Shown here piece by piece: positions 1 to 11,476 of a stretch of DNA of 64,000 nt; the stretch's first letter is position 1; each line of letters begins with the position of its first letter. The stretch is from Platerodrilus igneus (lineage: Eukaryota; Arthropoda; Insecta; Coleoptera; Lycidae), in contig JARFIW010000500.1 of the NCBI GenBank assembly GCA_036346225.1, forward strand, positions 4,340,001-4,404,000, read 5' to 3'. The notes under the pieces are model-generated. The model saw nothing but the letters and a program-made list of their open reading frames with translations. It was not told where the DNA came from and searched no databases. The translations under genes were made by a program, and so were the position numbers.

Positions 1-325
1 ATTGGGGAAATATGGTATATAGGTGTAAAACAGTAGAAGGTGACCGAACTGCATCTAACAAGTAAGAACAGCGCATATGTTCAAACAAAACAAACATAGG
101 GACAAGAAGAAAATTGTTGAAAGCATATGTGTGGAGAACAGCACAGTACGTCTATGAAATAGAGGCAGTAGGAAAAGCAGCTTTCTGGAAAGTTGTGCTT
201 CAGATGTATAAGGATGATCGCATGGACTGACAAGGTTAATAACAATAGGTTATAGAAATAGTAGAGGAATAAAAATTTCTATGGGAAAAAAATTTGAGAA
301 ATAGAAGGACAGAATACATTCTAAG
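1..325 (+). mobile_element. LINE tail, copy D, left part (split by hAT)
   Basis: Seen: this stretch matches the last third of the tail shared by the longer LINE copies at 15.3-15.65, 34.65-35.0 and 40.7-41.1 kb, including the words for a decayed copy of the ORF C-terminus (for example gcatatgtgtggag at 123 and gtgcttcagatgtat at 196). It has no open frame. The match stops at 325, where the hAT element begins, and resumes at 5106. The left edge of the window cuts the element. Inference: it belongs to the RTE-like LINE family seen whole at 11.84-15.85 kb. Confidence 0.8.
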
Positions 326-1636
326 CAGGGGCGGACTAACGCCTACGCAACCTGGGCACGTGCCTAAGGCCCGTAATTTTTGAGCCCTGAAAATTAGGTT
401 TATAATTTTTTTAAATTTTTATAATTAATTTTTATTTTTATTTAACAAGAAAAACGTGATTTTCAATAATTATGGCTGACACGAATCTAAATTATGCCAA
501 ATCGTTGATTGATAAAGTCGTCAAGTGTGGACAGGCGTTCCCGTAATCATGCATCCACGCCCGCGAGTTTTGATGTGTTTAAAATACGATCGAACCTCGC
601 GCCAAACGTAGCCATTTAAAATTAGTCAATCAGTGTCTCCTGAACGTATTGCATCTTATGTGAGTTGTGATTGAAAATTGTGCAATCAAGACTTAAGTAC
701 CTAGACTTGATTGCAAATAGATTGTTTTGGATTCATAGTTAATATTTTCTAGAATTCCTAAAATAAAAATGTAAGTTTTTATAAAAGTATTACATTATTT
801 AATTAAAATAATATATAATATAAAATACCACAAATTGTGATTTTGTTTGGTGATTGTGATATCGAGTAAATATAAATTTAATTAAGAATCATTTTTTTCT
901 TTCTTTTTAGTACGTGGTCTTTAAAATGAGTTTATATAAACATTTAAGGGGAAGTGAAAAAAGAAAACGAAAAGCAGATCGAGATAAAGTTGGACAAATT
1001 TTTAACTGTAGATGGAGAACAATTACAACAATCGTCATCATTTTCACAAATTTCACTCGCCCAAACTGCAGAAACATCATTTGTGTCCGAAACTATTCTG
1101 CAAAAAGACCAGCAGGAAAAACCAAGCAATTCCGTTTGTGAAGATGTAACAAAAGCAAAGAAATTAATTTAAAATCATCTCAAAAATGTAAGTTTTGTAA
1201 ATGATATTGCATTATGGCCAGAATACTAAAGACGCCATGCGAGAGTATTATATAAAAAAAAAACAAAATCAATAAATAGATCCTTGGAATCATCTTCTAT
1301 TCGATGCAACAAAGGGTCGGAACAAATCACAAGAAAATTAATTATTGCCTCCTTCTTCAGAACAATTAATAGCGGAGAAAAAGGTAAAAGAGATTGGTTG
1401 GCTTATACTGAAACCAACAACTTATTGTACTGTTACGTCTGAAGGAACAATTGTTGAAAAATGTAATAAAGAGTTGTCAGAGCTGAAAACTCCAGTGACC
1501 ACGTTAACTTCATTTTAATTTTTATAACAAAATCTAAAATTACCTGACACATTGACACTAAACCGGAAAAACAAATTATAAATAATCTATAGGAACACTG
1601 TGACACGATTTAAATAAAATTAAATAAAAACCCTTT

Positions 1637-1937
1637 ACCACAAAAAATATTTAAATTACTAGATACGTATTTCGACCACTATGTGGTCATCATCATGAAA
1701 CCTCTTAAAAAAACAATAATAATAATTAGCTGTTGTTCTGGAACACTTCAGAGGATATTCTCCTCACCACTTAGGCTGAAGTGAACCTTCCCAACCTATA
1801 ATTTACTATATTGTTGCTTTAAACACTATCGAGGATATTCTCCTCACCCGCAGGCTGGTGTTCTCAACAACAAACAAGTGAATTGTGACATTATAACTTA
1901 AATCTACTTAATTTATACTAATTCTAAATCTACTGAA
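1637..1937 (-). repeat. Left inverted terminal copy (pLTR) of PLE
   Basis: Reverse complement of 2881-3185, with a few mismatches and small indels. It contains the degenerate partner of the hammerhead motif, where the CTGATGA core has lost bases (reads catgatgatga in reverse complement near 1700). Two gaggatattctcctcacc-like words sit inside. Confidence 0.9.
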
Positions 1938-1989
1938 TTTTGCAGTTTTTGACACTTCTAAATCAAATGTTGATGATTTTCTTAAAGAA

Positions 1990-2855
1990 ATGAATTCAAA
2001 ATTTCAAAGCATAAAATTTACGTATGAACTAGAGAATATTGAACAATTACCCTTTTTAGATACATTAGTAATTAGAAATGGTAATAAATTAGAATTTGAC
2101 ATTTATAGAAAAGAAACCAATGTAAATCGCTTTATTTTGTCTTCCTCTAATCATAGCATACAACATAAGTTGGCTTCATTTAACTTTTTAATTAATAGAT
2201 TATTGAATTTCCCTTTAAATAAAAACAGATTTAATAAGGAATTTGCTCTTATTAAACAAATAGCGAATTACAATGGTTTCTCTTCTGATATTATAGATAA
2301 TATTTTAGAAAGTGTAAAATAGGATCAACATCCGTAAATCAACGACTTTGCAATCATCCACCTCTAACGATAATGTTAAATATGTTAAACTTCCGTTTCA
2401 CAAAACCACAAAGGGTCTTGATAAAATATTCAAACAGTGTAATTTTAAAATTTCTTTCACTAATACTAATAAAATTAAAGATTTGCTAGGTAATCCAAAA
2501 GACAAGGTGAAAAATTGCAAAAGTCGGGGATTTATGAAATTAGTTGTGCAGGGTCAGGGTGTTTTCAAAATATATTGGTCAGACCAAGAGGAATATAACA
2601 ACAAGATTTAAAGAACACATTGCTCACTTCAAATATGGTAAATATGAAAGGTCTCAGGTCGTCAAACATATATTTGAAACCAGCCACTCCGTTAAACTAG
2701 AAAATGTTAAATTGTTAAAAGCGATACCAACCTTTTCCTCCTTAAATGCCTATGAATCAATTAAAATTGTTAAACATAAAGGACCCCTCTTAAACACCGA
2801 TAAAGGGCCAATAGCGCCATCTGCTTTGCTTTCCCTATTGGTCAACAACCAATGA
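1990..2855 (+). pseudogene. PLE RT C-terminus plus GIY-YIG endonuclease, frameshifted
   Basis: The first frame (1990-2322) holds the RT region after the catalytic core, with the PLE-typical word LPFLDTLVIRNGNKLEFDIY followed by NRF and a helical part. The second (2348-2611) and third (2544-2855) frames hold the endonuclease, whose GQTKRNITTRFKEH is the conserved GIY-YIG block with the R and E/H residues. The frame changes at 2322 and near 2600, so no intact protein results. In the family the RT copies RNA and the GIY-YIG nuclease cuts the target. The ORF lies between the inverted pLTRs and in the same direction as the intact hammerhead motif. Confidence 0.82.
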
Positions 2856-2880
2856 GAAAGCAAGATTAAATTGGTTCCGC

Positions 2881-3185
2881 TTCAGTAGATTTAGAATTAG
2901 TATAAATTAAGTAGATTTAAGTTATAATGTCACAATTCACTTGTTTGTTGTTGAGAACACCAGCCTGCGGGTGAGGAGAATATTCTCGATAGTGTTTAAA
3001 GCAACAATATAGTAAATTATAGGTTGGGAAGGTTCACTTCAGCCTAAGTGGTGAGGAGAATATCCTCTGAAGTGTTCCAGAAAAACAGCTAATTATTATT
3101 ATTGTTTTTTTTAAGAGGTTTCCTACTGATGATGACCACATAGTGGTCGAAATACGTATCTAGTAATTTAAATATTTTTTGTGGT
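2881..3185 (+). repeat. Right inverted terminal copy (pLTR) of PLE
   Basis: Pairs with 1637-1937. It keeps the intact hammerhead core. The right edge abuts the 14-bp target duplication at 3186. Confidence 0.9.
3118..3166 (+). ncRNA. Hammerhead ribozyme-like motif of PLE
   Basis: Core CTGATGA at 3126-3132, a stem II with GACCAC/GTGGTC arms and an ATA loop (one extra T before the stem), GAAA at 3149-3152, then a self-complementary ATACGTAT stem III followed by C, the expected cleavage side. Stem I (CCTA with TAGT) is weak. The layout fits the minimal type I hammerheads reported in PLE pLTRs. Cleavage is not shown. Confidence 0.6.
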
Positions 3186-5105
3186 CAAATTATAAATAAA
3201 AAAAATATTGGAGGGAAGTACTTAAACGTGTGGTAGCGACAATCAAATTTATTTCTTCATACTTTTTAGCGTTTTTTAGTAAAAATGAAGTGTTTTTTAG
3301 TGAAAATAATAGTAATTATATAGGTGCTTTGGAATATTTATCCGAGTTCGAACCATTTTTGCGGGAACAGATGAAAAAATATGCAAACAGCGACACTGGT
3401 ACTATAAACTATTTGTCGTCTACAATATGTGATGAATTTGTTTCTATTATATCAAAAGGCTTACAACTCACAATAGTGAACGAAATAAAGGAAGCCAAAT
3501 ATTACTCTCTAATTATTGATTCAACACCTGAAATATCTCACGTAAATCAACTAACCGTCATTATTCGCCATGTTCTTCCAAGTGCTATAAAAGAAAGATT
3601 TTTGGGATTTCTACTTATATTTTCTCATATTGGTGAAAACTTGGAGGAAGTTATTTTAGAATTTTTAAATAATATAGATTTAGACATTACTAACTGTCGG
3701 TGACAGAGTTATGATAATGCGATTAATATGTCAGGTAAGAGACTCCAATTCAGAATAAAACAACATATTTTTCTGCCCATTTCATGCGCAAACCATTAAT
3801 TAAATTTTATTGGAAACGCTGCTGCCGAAAGTTGCATAGAAACGATCACTTTTTTTAATATCGTTCAGGAATTGTACGTAGTTTTACACGTAGGTAGAAT
3901 GCAGTACAAAAATTTTGTAAGAGCAAACACTTGAGTATTAAACCTATTTTTGACACCAGGTGGTCTGCTCGTTCCGATGCTGTGAAATCCTTAAAGGAAA
4001 ATTATGAAGAAATTGAGCATTGTTTACGTCGTTTTTCCACAAACAAAGATGAAAAACTATTAACAACTTCCGAAGCTGCCGATTTACATAAAAAACTTGA
4101 TACATTTGAGTATGTACTGTTACTTACTATATTAAATACAGCAGTTTTAATATATGATTCATTGATAGATTTCATACAAACTGTTAGAGATGATTCTGAC
4201 AATTTAGAAAAAGAAGCAGAAAAAGTTAAAGATATTGCATATACTAATAATAAAAAACGGCAGAAAATACGAAAACTATTTCATGATGAAATTCCAGAAC
4301 ATGAAATAAGATTCAGTGGCAATTAAAATTTTAAAGTTAATATTTTTTTTTGTTGTATGGAACTCTTTAATTAGCAACATTAAAAAAATATCTGAGGGAT
4401 ATAAAACTATTAACAATAAATTCAAAACAATTTTTCATTATAGTGATGTTAGTGATTCTTCAATAGAAAGATTAAAATGTTATGAACAAGATTTAAACTT
4501 AGCAGAACTGAAAAATGAAGTATTACAATTTCAGACCTTTATAAGTAAAGAAAATATTATTTCGCCTGTATCCATGTGGTCATTTATTCAGGAAAATAAT
4601 ATTATTACAACATTTCCTAATTTAAATATAATTCTGAGAATTTATTTAACCCTTCCAATAAGCAATGCAAGCGGAGAAAGATCATTCTCAATAATGGTCA
4701 GAATAAAAAAAATTTTAAGATCCACATTAGGCCAACAAAAATTAAATAGTTTATCATTACTTTATATAGAAAAGGAGTTATTAAATAACTTTATGAATTA
4801 TGACAGACTAATTGACGAGTTTGCAGAATTAAAAGTGAGAAAAAAGGCAATATAACTAATCAATCTGGGTATATTTGTTTAAGTGTTATTGTTTGTTTTA
4901 ATAAATGATGTTTATTCTATTTTTGTACATGTATATTATTTTTTTCCTTTTTTTTCTTGGAATCTGATAATTAAATAGATCTATATACTAAATGCTTTAA
5001 AACCAAACTACCAAACGCAAAGTATGTGTTATGACTGAAAAATAAGCCCGGAATTACAATGTTGCCTAGGGCCTGCTTTAGCCTTAGTCCGCCACTGGTT
5101 CCAAG

Positions 5106-5308
5106 ACATTTTTGGGGAAAAGTACGCGATATATTACAAGCAGAGATAGGAGAAAAGAAGTAGAGGTAGACCGAGATCAGACTTTTGTACGAGGATAGTG
5201 ATATATGCAGACTGTGCAAATTTCTGGAAATGTGTAGATCAGTTCAGAATAGGAAACAATGAGGTGCGCGTCTAACCAGTTCCAGGACTGAAGACCTAAA
5301 GATGATAA
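5106..5308 (+). mobile_element. LINE tail, copy D, right part
   Basis: Continues the tail broken at 325: acatttttgggga, then ttccaggactgaagacctaa and a short TGA-rich end. The same terminal words close the other LINE copies (15.85, 35.22, 41.25 and 61.36 kb). Confidence 0.82.
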
Positions 5309-5447
5309 ACTTAAGACCATAGAAATAGATCAATCTATATCTAAAACGCCTTTCTGGTTCTACGTCAAGTACCGATAAACGGTAAAATAATTTGAATTGT
5401 GTGCACCGATAGCGCTATCATACGACAAGAAAATATGACTGCGTATG

Positions 5448-5682
5448 TGTTTCGGTGTAAAGCCTATTATTCTGGATTAATTCCAGTAAAACCTTGAAAA
5501 CTACTATCTTTTTGTAAACAGCTATTTTAATACAAGTTGAGGGCGCAGATGACGCCTCAAGTACTTACAAGATTTAAGATATTTGATTATACACCAGGTA
5601 TGTGAACAGTAATGTATAGATAACAACGTAATGAATATTAAACTAATAGTAGTTACAAATAAATGCAATATATGCGTTAACA
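5448..5682 (-). repeat. 3' LTR of BEL/Pao element
   Basis: 235 bp, TG...CA ends. Compared with the 5' LTR it lacks a block of about 64 bp after the word ttgtaaacag; otherwise the two are closely similar. Confidence 0.9.
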
Positions 5683-5695
5683 TGCCCCCCGCCTT
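5683..5695 (-). promoter_or_regulatory. Polypurine tract of BEL/Pao element
   Basis: On the minus strand aaggcggggggca lies directly before the 3' LTR start. Its place and purine content fit plus-strand priming. Confidence 0.75.
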
Positions 5696-5746
5696 GAAGG
5701 AACACTTCAACGAAATTATGATACATGTATTTGTTCTAGATTAGAG

Positions 5747-7300
5747 TCAGTAATGGGTAAAGGACAAATTTTTGCAAATTATCGAGTTATCGCACCACTG
5801 CGTTATGATTTTGAAAACGCGATTAACACCATCCTTACCGCACACTACACTGTCGATTCTTCTCATTTTCCACCTGGACGGTGGCAGATTATCTTCTTTA
5901 ATGACCACCAATGTTCCAGAAGAGATTCCACCAGTAGTTTGATGCCATTTTGTACGATTTTGCAACTCAGACACGTACTCCTTATTCCAGCGCTCCCACA
6001 AATACTGAGTAAGTTGTTGAAGCAATTCGTAACGAGACAGTCTACTAATTGAGACTGGTTTTAGGTCAACTTCAGAAAGAACAGCTAATGGTCTCCCTAT
6101 CAGGAAGTGAGCCGGTGTAAGAGGAGTATAATCTTTAGAGTTGGAAGACGGTGGATATAATGGACGAGGCGTCGCCGTGGATCAATGTAGTAAGCGTAAG
6201 ACTACGGATCCCAAGGTCCCGGGTTCAAATCCCGACACGGCCGACTGCTTGAAAAATGGCAGGTGAGCATTTTTCACAAATATTACGCCCTCGTTCGGAT
6301 GAGAGGTTAAATGGAGGTCCCGTGTGTGAGTGTTGTCACGCACGTTAAAGATCCCTACCTTGCCTGGAACGGCAAGGGTTCGGCAAAATTCCTAAATTTC
6401 CAGGCAACAAAAAAACTCGCCTCCTGGCCAATGTAGTACCTTCGGGTGGAGCATTGGAAATGTAAATGAACGGATATAATGGACGGGAATTGACTATTGC
6501 TTCTATTTGACACAATACGGAATATAATTCCTCGAATGTTAAATGTGCATTACCAAGTACGCGTTTGAGATGATACTTGACAATTTTTACCCCTGCCTCC
6601 CAAAGGCCCCCGAAGTGAGGCGAGTAAGGTGGACAGAATGAGCAAGAAATGTGATCCTTAGGAATTCAATTCTGATTTGATAGATCCTAAGAACTTTGTG
6701 TGGATTGACTTCTTCGTGATATAAACCGCTTGAGGGCTAGCAAAAATGATTCCTTTGTTAATTCTGTCACTAGTTCGATATGAATTGTCTTTGTGCTAAC
6801 ACATATGAACAGACTGATGTAGCATTTTATTAACTTGCAATTGCGACCATTGCGATCCCGTATTAAAAATGGACCGGCGTAATCTACGCCCGTACAATTG
6901 AAAGGTGGTCCTATTTGCAAGCGCTCTGTCGGCAAATCACCCATAATAGGTTGGATTAAGGTTGGATTTTGTTTGAAGCATGTTATACAGCGATGTACGG
7001 TTTGCTTCGCTAAATTCCTTCCTCCTATAGGCCAATATTTTTCGCGTATATGAGCTAGCAGGTACTGCGGACCCGCATGCATCAACCCTTTATGTTCGTT
7101 TTTAAAAATCAGTGTAGTAATATGATGACCTTTTGGCAGGATTATTGGATGTTTTTTATTAAATGCGAAGTTTGAATTTTTAAAGCGACCGCCCACTCGA
7201 GGAATACCATCCTCATCAAGAAATGGGTTTAAATTTAAAATTTTCGATTTTTTATGTATAGATTTAGTCTCTCGAAGTCATTTAATTTCAGTGAAGAACG
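5747..7300 (-). pseudogene. BEL/Pao integrase region (split by SINE)
   Basis: The frame at 6687-7196 holds the integrase zinc-binding part (the H residues around HAGPQYLLAHIREKYW and the CITCF pair) followed by the start of the catalytic core, with FNCTGVDYAGPF containing the first catalytic D and an extra core segment with STKTIHIELV. After a SINE insertion and further breaks, 5747-6025 keeps the BEL-specific C-terminal part: WNKEYVSELQNRTKW, then GTLVVIKEDNLPPSRWKM and GKDGVNRVFKI. In the family this protein inserts cDNA into the host chromosome. The remaining catalytic D and E fall in damaged sequence and could not be confirmed. Confidence 0.85.
6167..6471 (+). mobile_element. tRNA-derived SINE, copy 1 (inside BEL/Pao)
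   Basis: 305 bp flanked by an exact 14-bp duplication GGATATAATGGACG (6153-6166 and 6472-6485). The head is tRNA-like: acceptor-type pairing GCCGTG/CACGGC and a B box GGTTCAAATCC at 6222-6232. The body and tail (attggaaatgtaa) match minus-strand copies at 34050-34306 and 40473-40703. Removing it rejoins BEL sequence, so it is younger than the BEL insertion. Confidence 0.9.
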
Positions 7301-9780
7301 TTTCACGTTGTGCTAACCTTGCGCGCTATTCATTTCTGAAGCAGCGATTGATTCGAAAGTGCACTGAATTCGAGGCAACATTGAATTTTTAAGAAATCTG
7401 CAGATGTACGCTATTGCGAGGATAAGTTTTGTTAGCAAGAAAAATTTTTTGAAAGGAAATAATTTGCTTTCTTTCAAAACCACAAATGTTTTTAGAGTTT
7501 TGCGCATTTCTGGCGGTTCAGGAATTAAGTTGAGTTCTGAATTAGGAAAATACGTCAAAGATTTTGTAAGCCAATGCGGGCTATGCCACCACAACGAACA
7601 ATCGAAAAGTTTAGCAGGCTCAACGCCTCTTGTTAAGAGATCGACCGGGTTATCGCTGGACGGTACATGACGCCAATGAAAGTTAGAAGTAAGTTCTTGT
7701 ATTTTTGCTATTCTATTACTCACAAAGGTTTTTAGAGAGGTTGGCTGCGTTTTGATCCAATTCAGAACAATAGTTGAATCTGACCACAAGCCAACACTCA
7801 TCGACCTTTATTTTAAAGAGTTGTGTATTTTATTAACGAGTCTGTAAAGAGCTAGTGCGCCGCAGAGCTCTAATCGAGGTAATGTGATAGTTTTTAATGG
7901 AGCTACCTTACTCTTTGCACAAAGTAAATTTTAAAATGTTTCGTTGTATTTATTGGTTGAACTAATATAGACGCAGCAACCGTAAGCGGCTTCGGATGAA
8001 TCAGCAAATCCATGAAGCTCTATACTACTTGGGTTAGTGCACACCACGTGCCGCTGAATTCTTAAATCATTTAAGCTTAACAATCGATTTTTGAAGTTTG
8101 CATACACCGGTAGAGTTTCATCCCACGACAGTTTCTCTAGCCAGAGTTTTTGTAGCATTATTTTGACAACTATGATGCATGGACTTAGTAAACCTAGGAT
8201 CAAAAATCTGCGAAATATCTGATAGCATTGAGCGTTTAGTGATTCTTGGCCCTTGATTTAAATTTCGCGAAATGCAGTACAATAATTTATCTGATTGTGG
8301 AAGCCAAGATAGGCCCAACGTTTTGGCGTTTTTGTTTTCACCAAAATTAATTATGTTGAAGACCGTGGCACTACTTTACACGTCTTTCAAAACCTTGGGT
8401 TCGTTTGAATAGAATTTGCTGAGCATGAAGCACCCACGTTTCAAGACCTCGGATACTTCGCGACAAATATAAGAAGTTTCCTCAAGTGAGTCACTCCCTG
8501 TAAGCAAGTCATCCATATAAAAGTCTGACCTGATTATGTTCGATATTTTTTCGTCTTTAGTTTGGTGCTCATTCGCGAGCTCAAACAAGCACATCACCGC
8601 GAGAAAGCTAGATGAAGTCATTCCGTAAGTTACGGTATTTAATTCGTATATGCTTAGAGGTTCCTCTGGGGCATCCCTCCAAACAATACGCTGCAATGGC
8701 GTTTGAGTATAGCATAAAAGTATTTGGCGATACATTTTTTCGACATCAGCGCTTATAACGTAAGCGTGCTGACGGAATCGTATAAGATTGAAAACAAATC
8801 ATTTTGTAGCACCGGTCTTGTCATTAGTAAATTATTTAGGGAAACACCAGAGCTAGTGGATGCCGAACAATCAAAAACTACGCGTAAATTAGTAGAGAGA
8901 CTGCCGTCCGGTAATACCTCATGATGAGGCATATAATGAGAGAACATTTCGGTGTCTGATGCTTCGATTCGTATCATGTGGCCGAGTGCTTTGTATTCGT
9001 GCATAAATTGTGTATACCGTTTTTCGAGATTCTGGTTTTTGATGAATTTCCATTCCATAGAAAGGAGACTATTTTTTTGCTTGTTGGTATGATTCACCCA
9101 ACTTTTCGACGGATGCCTTAAAGTGGTAATTTAATTACGAATCTACCATCGGGTTTACGTTTTGTATTTTCTAGGAAATGCCTTTCACACTTTACCTTTT
9201 CCCTAGAAAGCGGCTTTGTCTGAAGAAAAGCAGATTCTTCGATTTCCCAAAAACTAGATAACTGACTTTGAATTTGGTTTTCGCATGTTTTGACAAAGTT
9301 GCAATGCACGGCTGGCAGATATGACCCAGCCAAACCTAGTTTTTTGGAGAACCAGCAAATTTGTTCCTTGCTTTATTTACCCCACGCATAAAATATTCCA
9401 AAAGAGATCAGCTCCAATAAGCATGTCGAACCTTTGAGGTTTGTAAAATAAAGGATCGGCGATCTTGATATTTTTAGGTATATTAAAATCGGATTTATTC
9501 ATTTAGACGGTAGGTATGCAACTAATAATTTCTGATATAACAAAACAATTTAATTTTGCACTATATGCATTGTGCTGAGATGTGATATGGACTTAAACAT
9601 TTGTAATGTAAATTCGAAGTAGTGTTGCTTAATCCCGACACTACAAATTCTGTTGTAATTTTGTTTAATTTGAGTTTATCACAAAGATTCGCGGTTTTGA
9701 AAGAAGATTGTGAGCCGCAGTCAAGTAGAGCTCTACATGACCCGTTTCGTTAAAACTTGATAAGGAAAGATTCTTAGTAT
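7300..9780 (-). pseudogene. BEL/Pao protease, RT and RNase H region
   Basis: Minus-strand order: a protease remnant with RALLDCGSQSSF near 9700 (the D-S/C-G site), then a linker with several stops, then RT. The RT parts are 8753-9097 (HEVLPDGSLSTNLRVVFD) and 8376-8735 (VISADVEKMYRQI before it, then YGMTSSSFLAV and the catalytic FYMDDLLTG). The Pao connection/RNase H part follows at 7931-8318 (ELHGFADSSEAAYGCCVY) and 7313-7801 (GLWSDSTIVLNWIK, then FHWRHVPSSDNPVDLLTRG). In the family these act in the particle to cut the polyprotein and make cDNA. Numerous stops make the copy dead. The motifs leave little doubt about the superfamily. Confidence 0.9.
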
Positions 9781-9786
9781 TGTTGA

Positions 9787-11040
9787 CTAATTCATCTTTG
9801 ACCGCTTCTGGGGTTTTTCTTGCTGCATGTGCAAAAGCGTGTGGTGTTTACGATTGCATTTTTTACAAATGCTTGAACGGCACGTCTTGTTGTTGTGACC
9901 GATTTTTAAACAATTGAGACAAAGCTTTAAGGATTTTGCCGTGTTGTATCTTTCGTGTACGTTTAGTTTCACAAAATCGGTGCAACCGTAAATAGTATGA
10001 TCGCCATTGCAGTATACACATGAAGACCATATCGCGATAAATCCCTTTGTATTAGCCGCGTGCCTTAATAGTCTTGGCCTTTTTTCTAACCGACACATTT
10101 CTAAGGTCTCTAACAAGTCAGCTCGAGGCTTCAGAAACGTTTTCAGATCTTCTAATGTTGAGATATTATTATCCGCTTTGTGGCTTTCCCATTCGCCTGC
10201 AGTTGTTTCGCCTAACTAGGAAGCTATCATGAATATTAATAAAGTATCCCATTTATCAGTGGGTTGCTCTAATTGCTGCAGTGAATGAAGATGCTTCGAT
10301 ACATCATCGATTAACTGGCGAATTTTTTGTGACGATTTTTTATTGATAGCGTCCAAATTAAACAAAGATTTGACATGACTGTGAACCAATAGACGTTTGT
10401 TATCAAATCTTTTTTGAGCGTGTCGCACGCGACCGTGTAGCTTAATCGAGTAAACTCTAAAGACTTGATAATTTGCGCAGCATTATGTTCAAGAGCATTG
10501 CGCAAATAATGGAATTTTTGTATGTCATTTAGACTATTGTTTTTGTGTACAAGCGATTCGAACAAATTCCTGAATTCCAGCGATGAACCGTGGGAACCTC
10601 TGAAACGGGACAACGGTATGGGTTCTAACTTTACACAAGTTTTCTTACTACTTGACTCGCCTGACAACGTTTTTGACGCAAAGGATGAGTTAGATTTCGT
10701 ACATGCATATTGTTTTTGTTTGTAATCGTCAATTATTTTCTTAGCAATAGCTATTTGTAAATAATAATCGGATTCAAATTTATCTCGTTCACTGTATTAT
10801 AATTCTAAATCATCCTGAGCGGTTGGGCTTTCTATTAAATTTTGAATTTCATCAAATTGGCTAAATAATACTTCTGCGCGATTTAATCGTTTCTCTAACT
10901 GAATAATTTCGAAATCATCTGGTAAAACTTGCGGATCGCTTTTAATATTCTATTTACATGCTTAGTAAATATTGTTAATTTAGATTTAATGGATCCACGT
11001 TTACGATTTAATTCATCTATGATTGTATTAAATAGTGTTT
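9787..11040 (-). pseudogene. BEL/Pao gag, DUF1759 and zinc knuckle
   Basis: Minus strand from about 11040. The N-terminal helical part (LNRKRGSIKSKLT) is followed by the DUF1759-like core LEPIPLSRFRGSHGSSLEF with FESLVHKNNSLNDIQKF and HYLRNALEHNAAQII (10311-10667). It continues at 10216-10428 and ends at 9787-10116 in CCHC/CxxC knuckles (CVYCNGDHTIYGC, CLNCLKIGHNNKTC and CKKC). In the family, gag builds the particle and binds RNA. At least three frame breaks or stops occur (near 10785, 10215 and 10430). Confidence 0.85.
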
Positions 11041-11458
11041 ATCTGAATACGAAATAAACTATTCAAAACAAGTAAAAAGACATACGTATTGTAGCAAATG
11101 AAACATCAGTGCATGCAGGTAAGATAAAATGGAACGAACTCACCGGTTTGTCGTTTATAACTTCTGTTTGTAGTAAATAGCAAAGATGCTCAAACAGCTG
11201 AACGCGTAATTATTCGAATAAATTGACTTGAGCGTAACCGGTTTGAGTTGCAGTGGCCAACTTGTTCATGCGAAATGCTCGTGATAGTTGAAGTAAACCA
11301 GTTTGTATACTTGCAGAACATATGCCAAATTGCCTTTACGGATTGCTTGGTTTGCTGCTTTGAATGTTGTAGTTTCCAACCAACGAAATTTTATAGATGC
11401 GTTGCTGTAATTTGAAGCTTTTAATTACGTTGTTATTTATGTTAATCTGGTACCAATA

Positions 11459-11476
11459 TCCGGCTCGAAGGGACCA
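11459..11476 (-). promoter_or_regulatory. Primer-binding site, tRNA-Tyr-like
   Basis: Directly inside the 5' LTR. The plus-strand sequence tccggctcgaagggacca is the 3' end of an insect tRNA-Tyr as I recall it, with one extra G. Its reverse complement is the expected primer site beginning TGG. Confidence 0.65.

Larger units (their letters stand above)
1586..3185 (+). mobile_element. Penelope-like element inside hAT
   Basis: Flanked by an exact 14-bp duplication CAAATTATAAATAA at 1572-1585 and 3186-3199. It carries about 300-bp inverted terminal copies (1637-1937 and 2881-3185) around a short coding segment. The left end has about 50 extra bp (1586-1636) absent from the right. Inverted or tandem pLTRs, a GIY-YIG endonuclease and hammerhead motifs in the pLTR are known PLE traits. 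Coding covers only the end of the reverse transcriptase and the endonuclease, so this is a 5'-truncated copy. Confidence 0.87.
925..4855 (+). pseudogene. hAT transposase, broken and interrupted by PLE
   Basis: Role in the family: a cut-and-paste DDE transposase. The basic N-terminus starts at ATG 925 (MSLYKHLRGSEKRKRK) and slips into a second frame ending near 1170. A TTF-type zinc finger remnant follows at about 1370-1460 (RDWLAYTETNNLLYCYV). The PLE then interrupts. Coding resumes at about 3205 (WREVLKRVVATIKF) with the DUF4371/RNase H-like part (IIDSTPEISHVNQLTVI), a helical part with DTRWSARSDAVKS at 3952, and the C-terminal dimerisation motif LPISNASGERSFS at about 4650. Stops or frame changes occur near 3700, 3800-3930 and 4320. 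The frame reads across the empty site of the PLE apart from one slip in a poly-A run, supporting the nesting order. The family assignment is firm; activity is not possible. Confidence 0.88.
326..5097 (+). mobile_element. hAT DNA transposon inserted in LINE copy D
   Basis: The ends are imperfect terminal inverted repeats: CAGGGGCGGACTAACG at 326 and, read in reverse complement, CAGTGGCGGACTAAGG ending at 5097. This CAGNGGCG type is usual for hAT. The flanking 8 bases are attctaag (318-325) and gttccaag (5098-5105), a slightly mutated 8-bp target duplication; intact LINE relatives read gttctaag here. The element is 4772 bp, of which 1600 bp is a later PLE insertion (1586-3185). The coding part is hAT transposase of the TTF zinc finger/DUF4371 (ZMYM-like) kind. 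It is inactive, with several frame breaks. Confidence 0.9.

Noticed and set aside
6174..6242. A tRNA gene in the BEL/Pao element
   Set aside because: Although tRNA-like with a B box, it is continuous with a SINE body, flanked by the SINE target duplication and repeated in decayed form elsewhere. It is the SINE head, not a tRNA gene.
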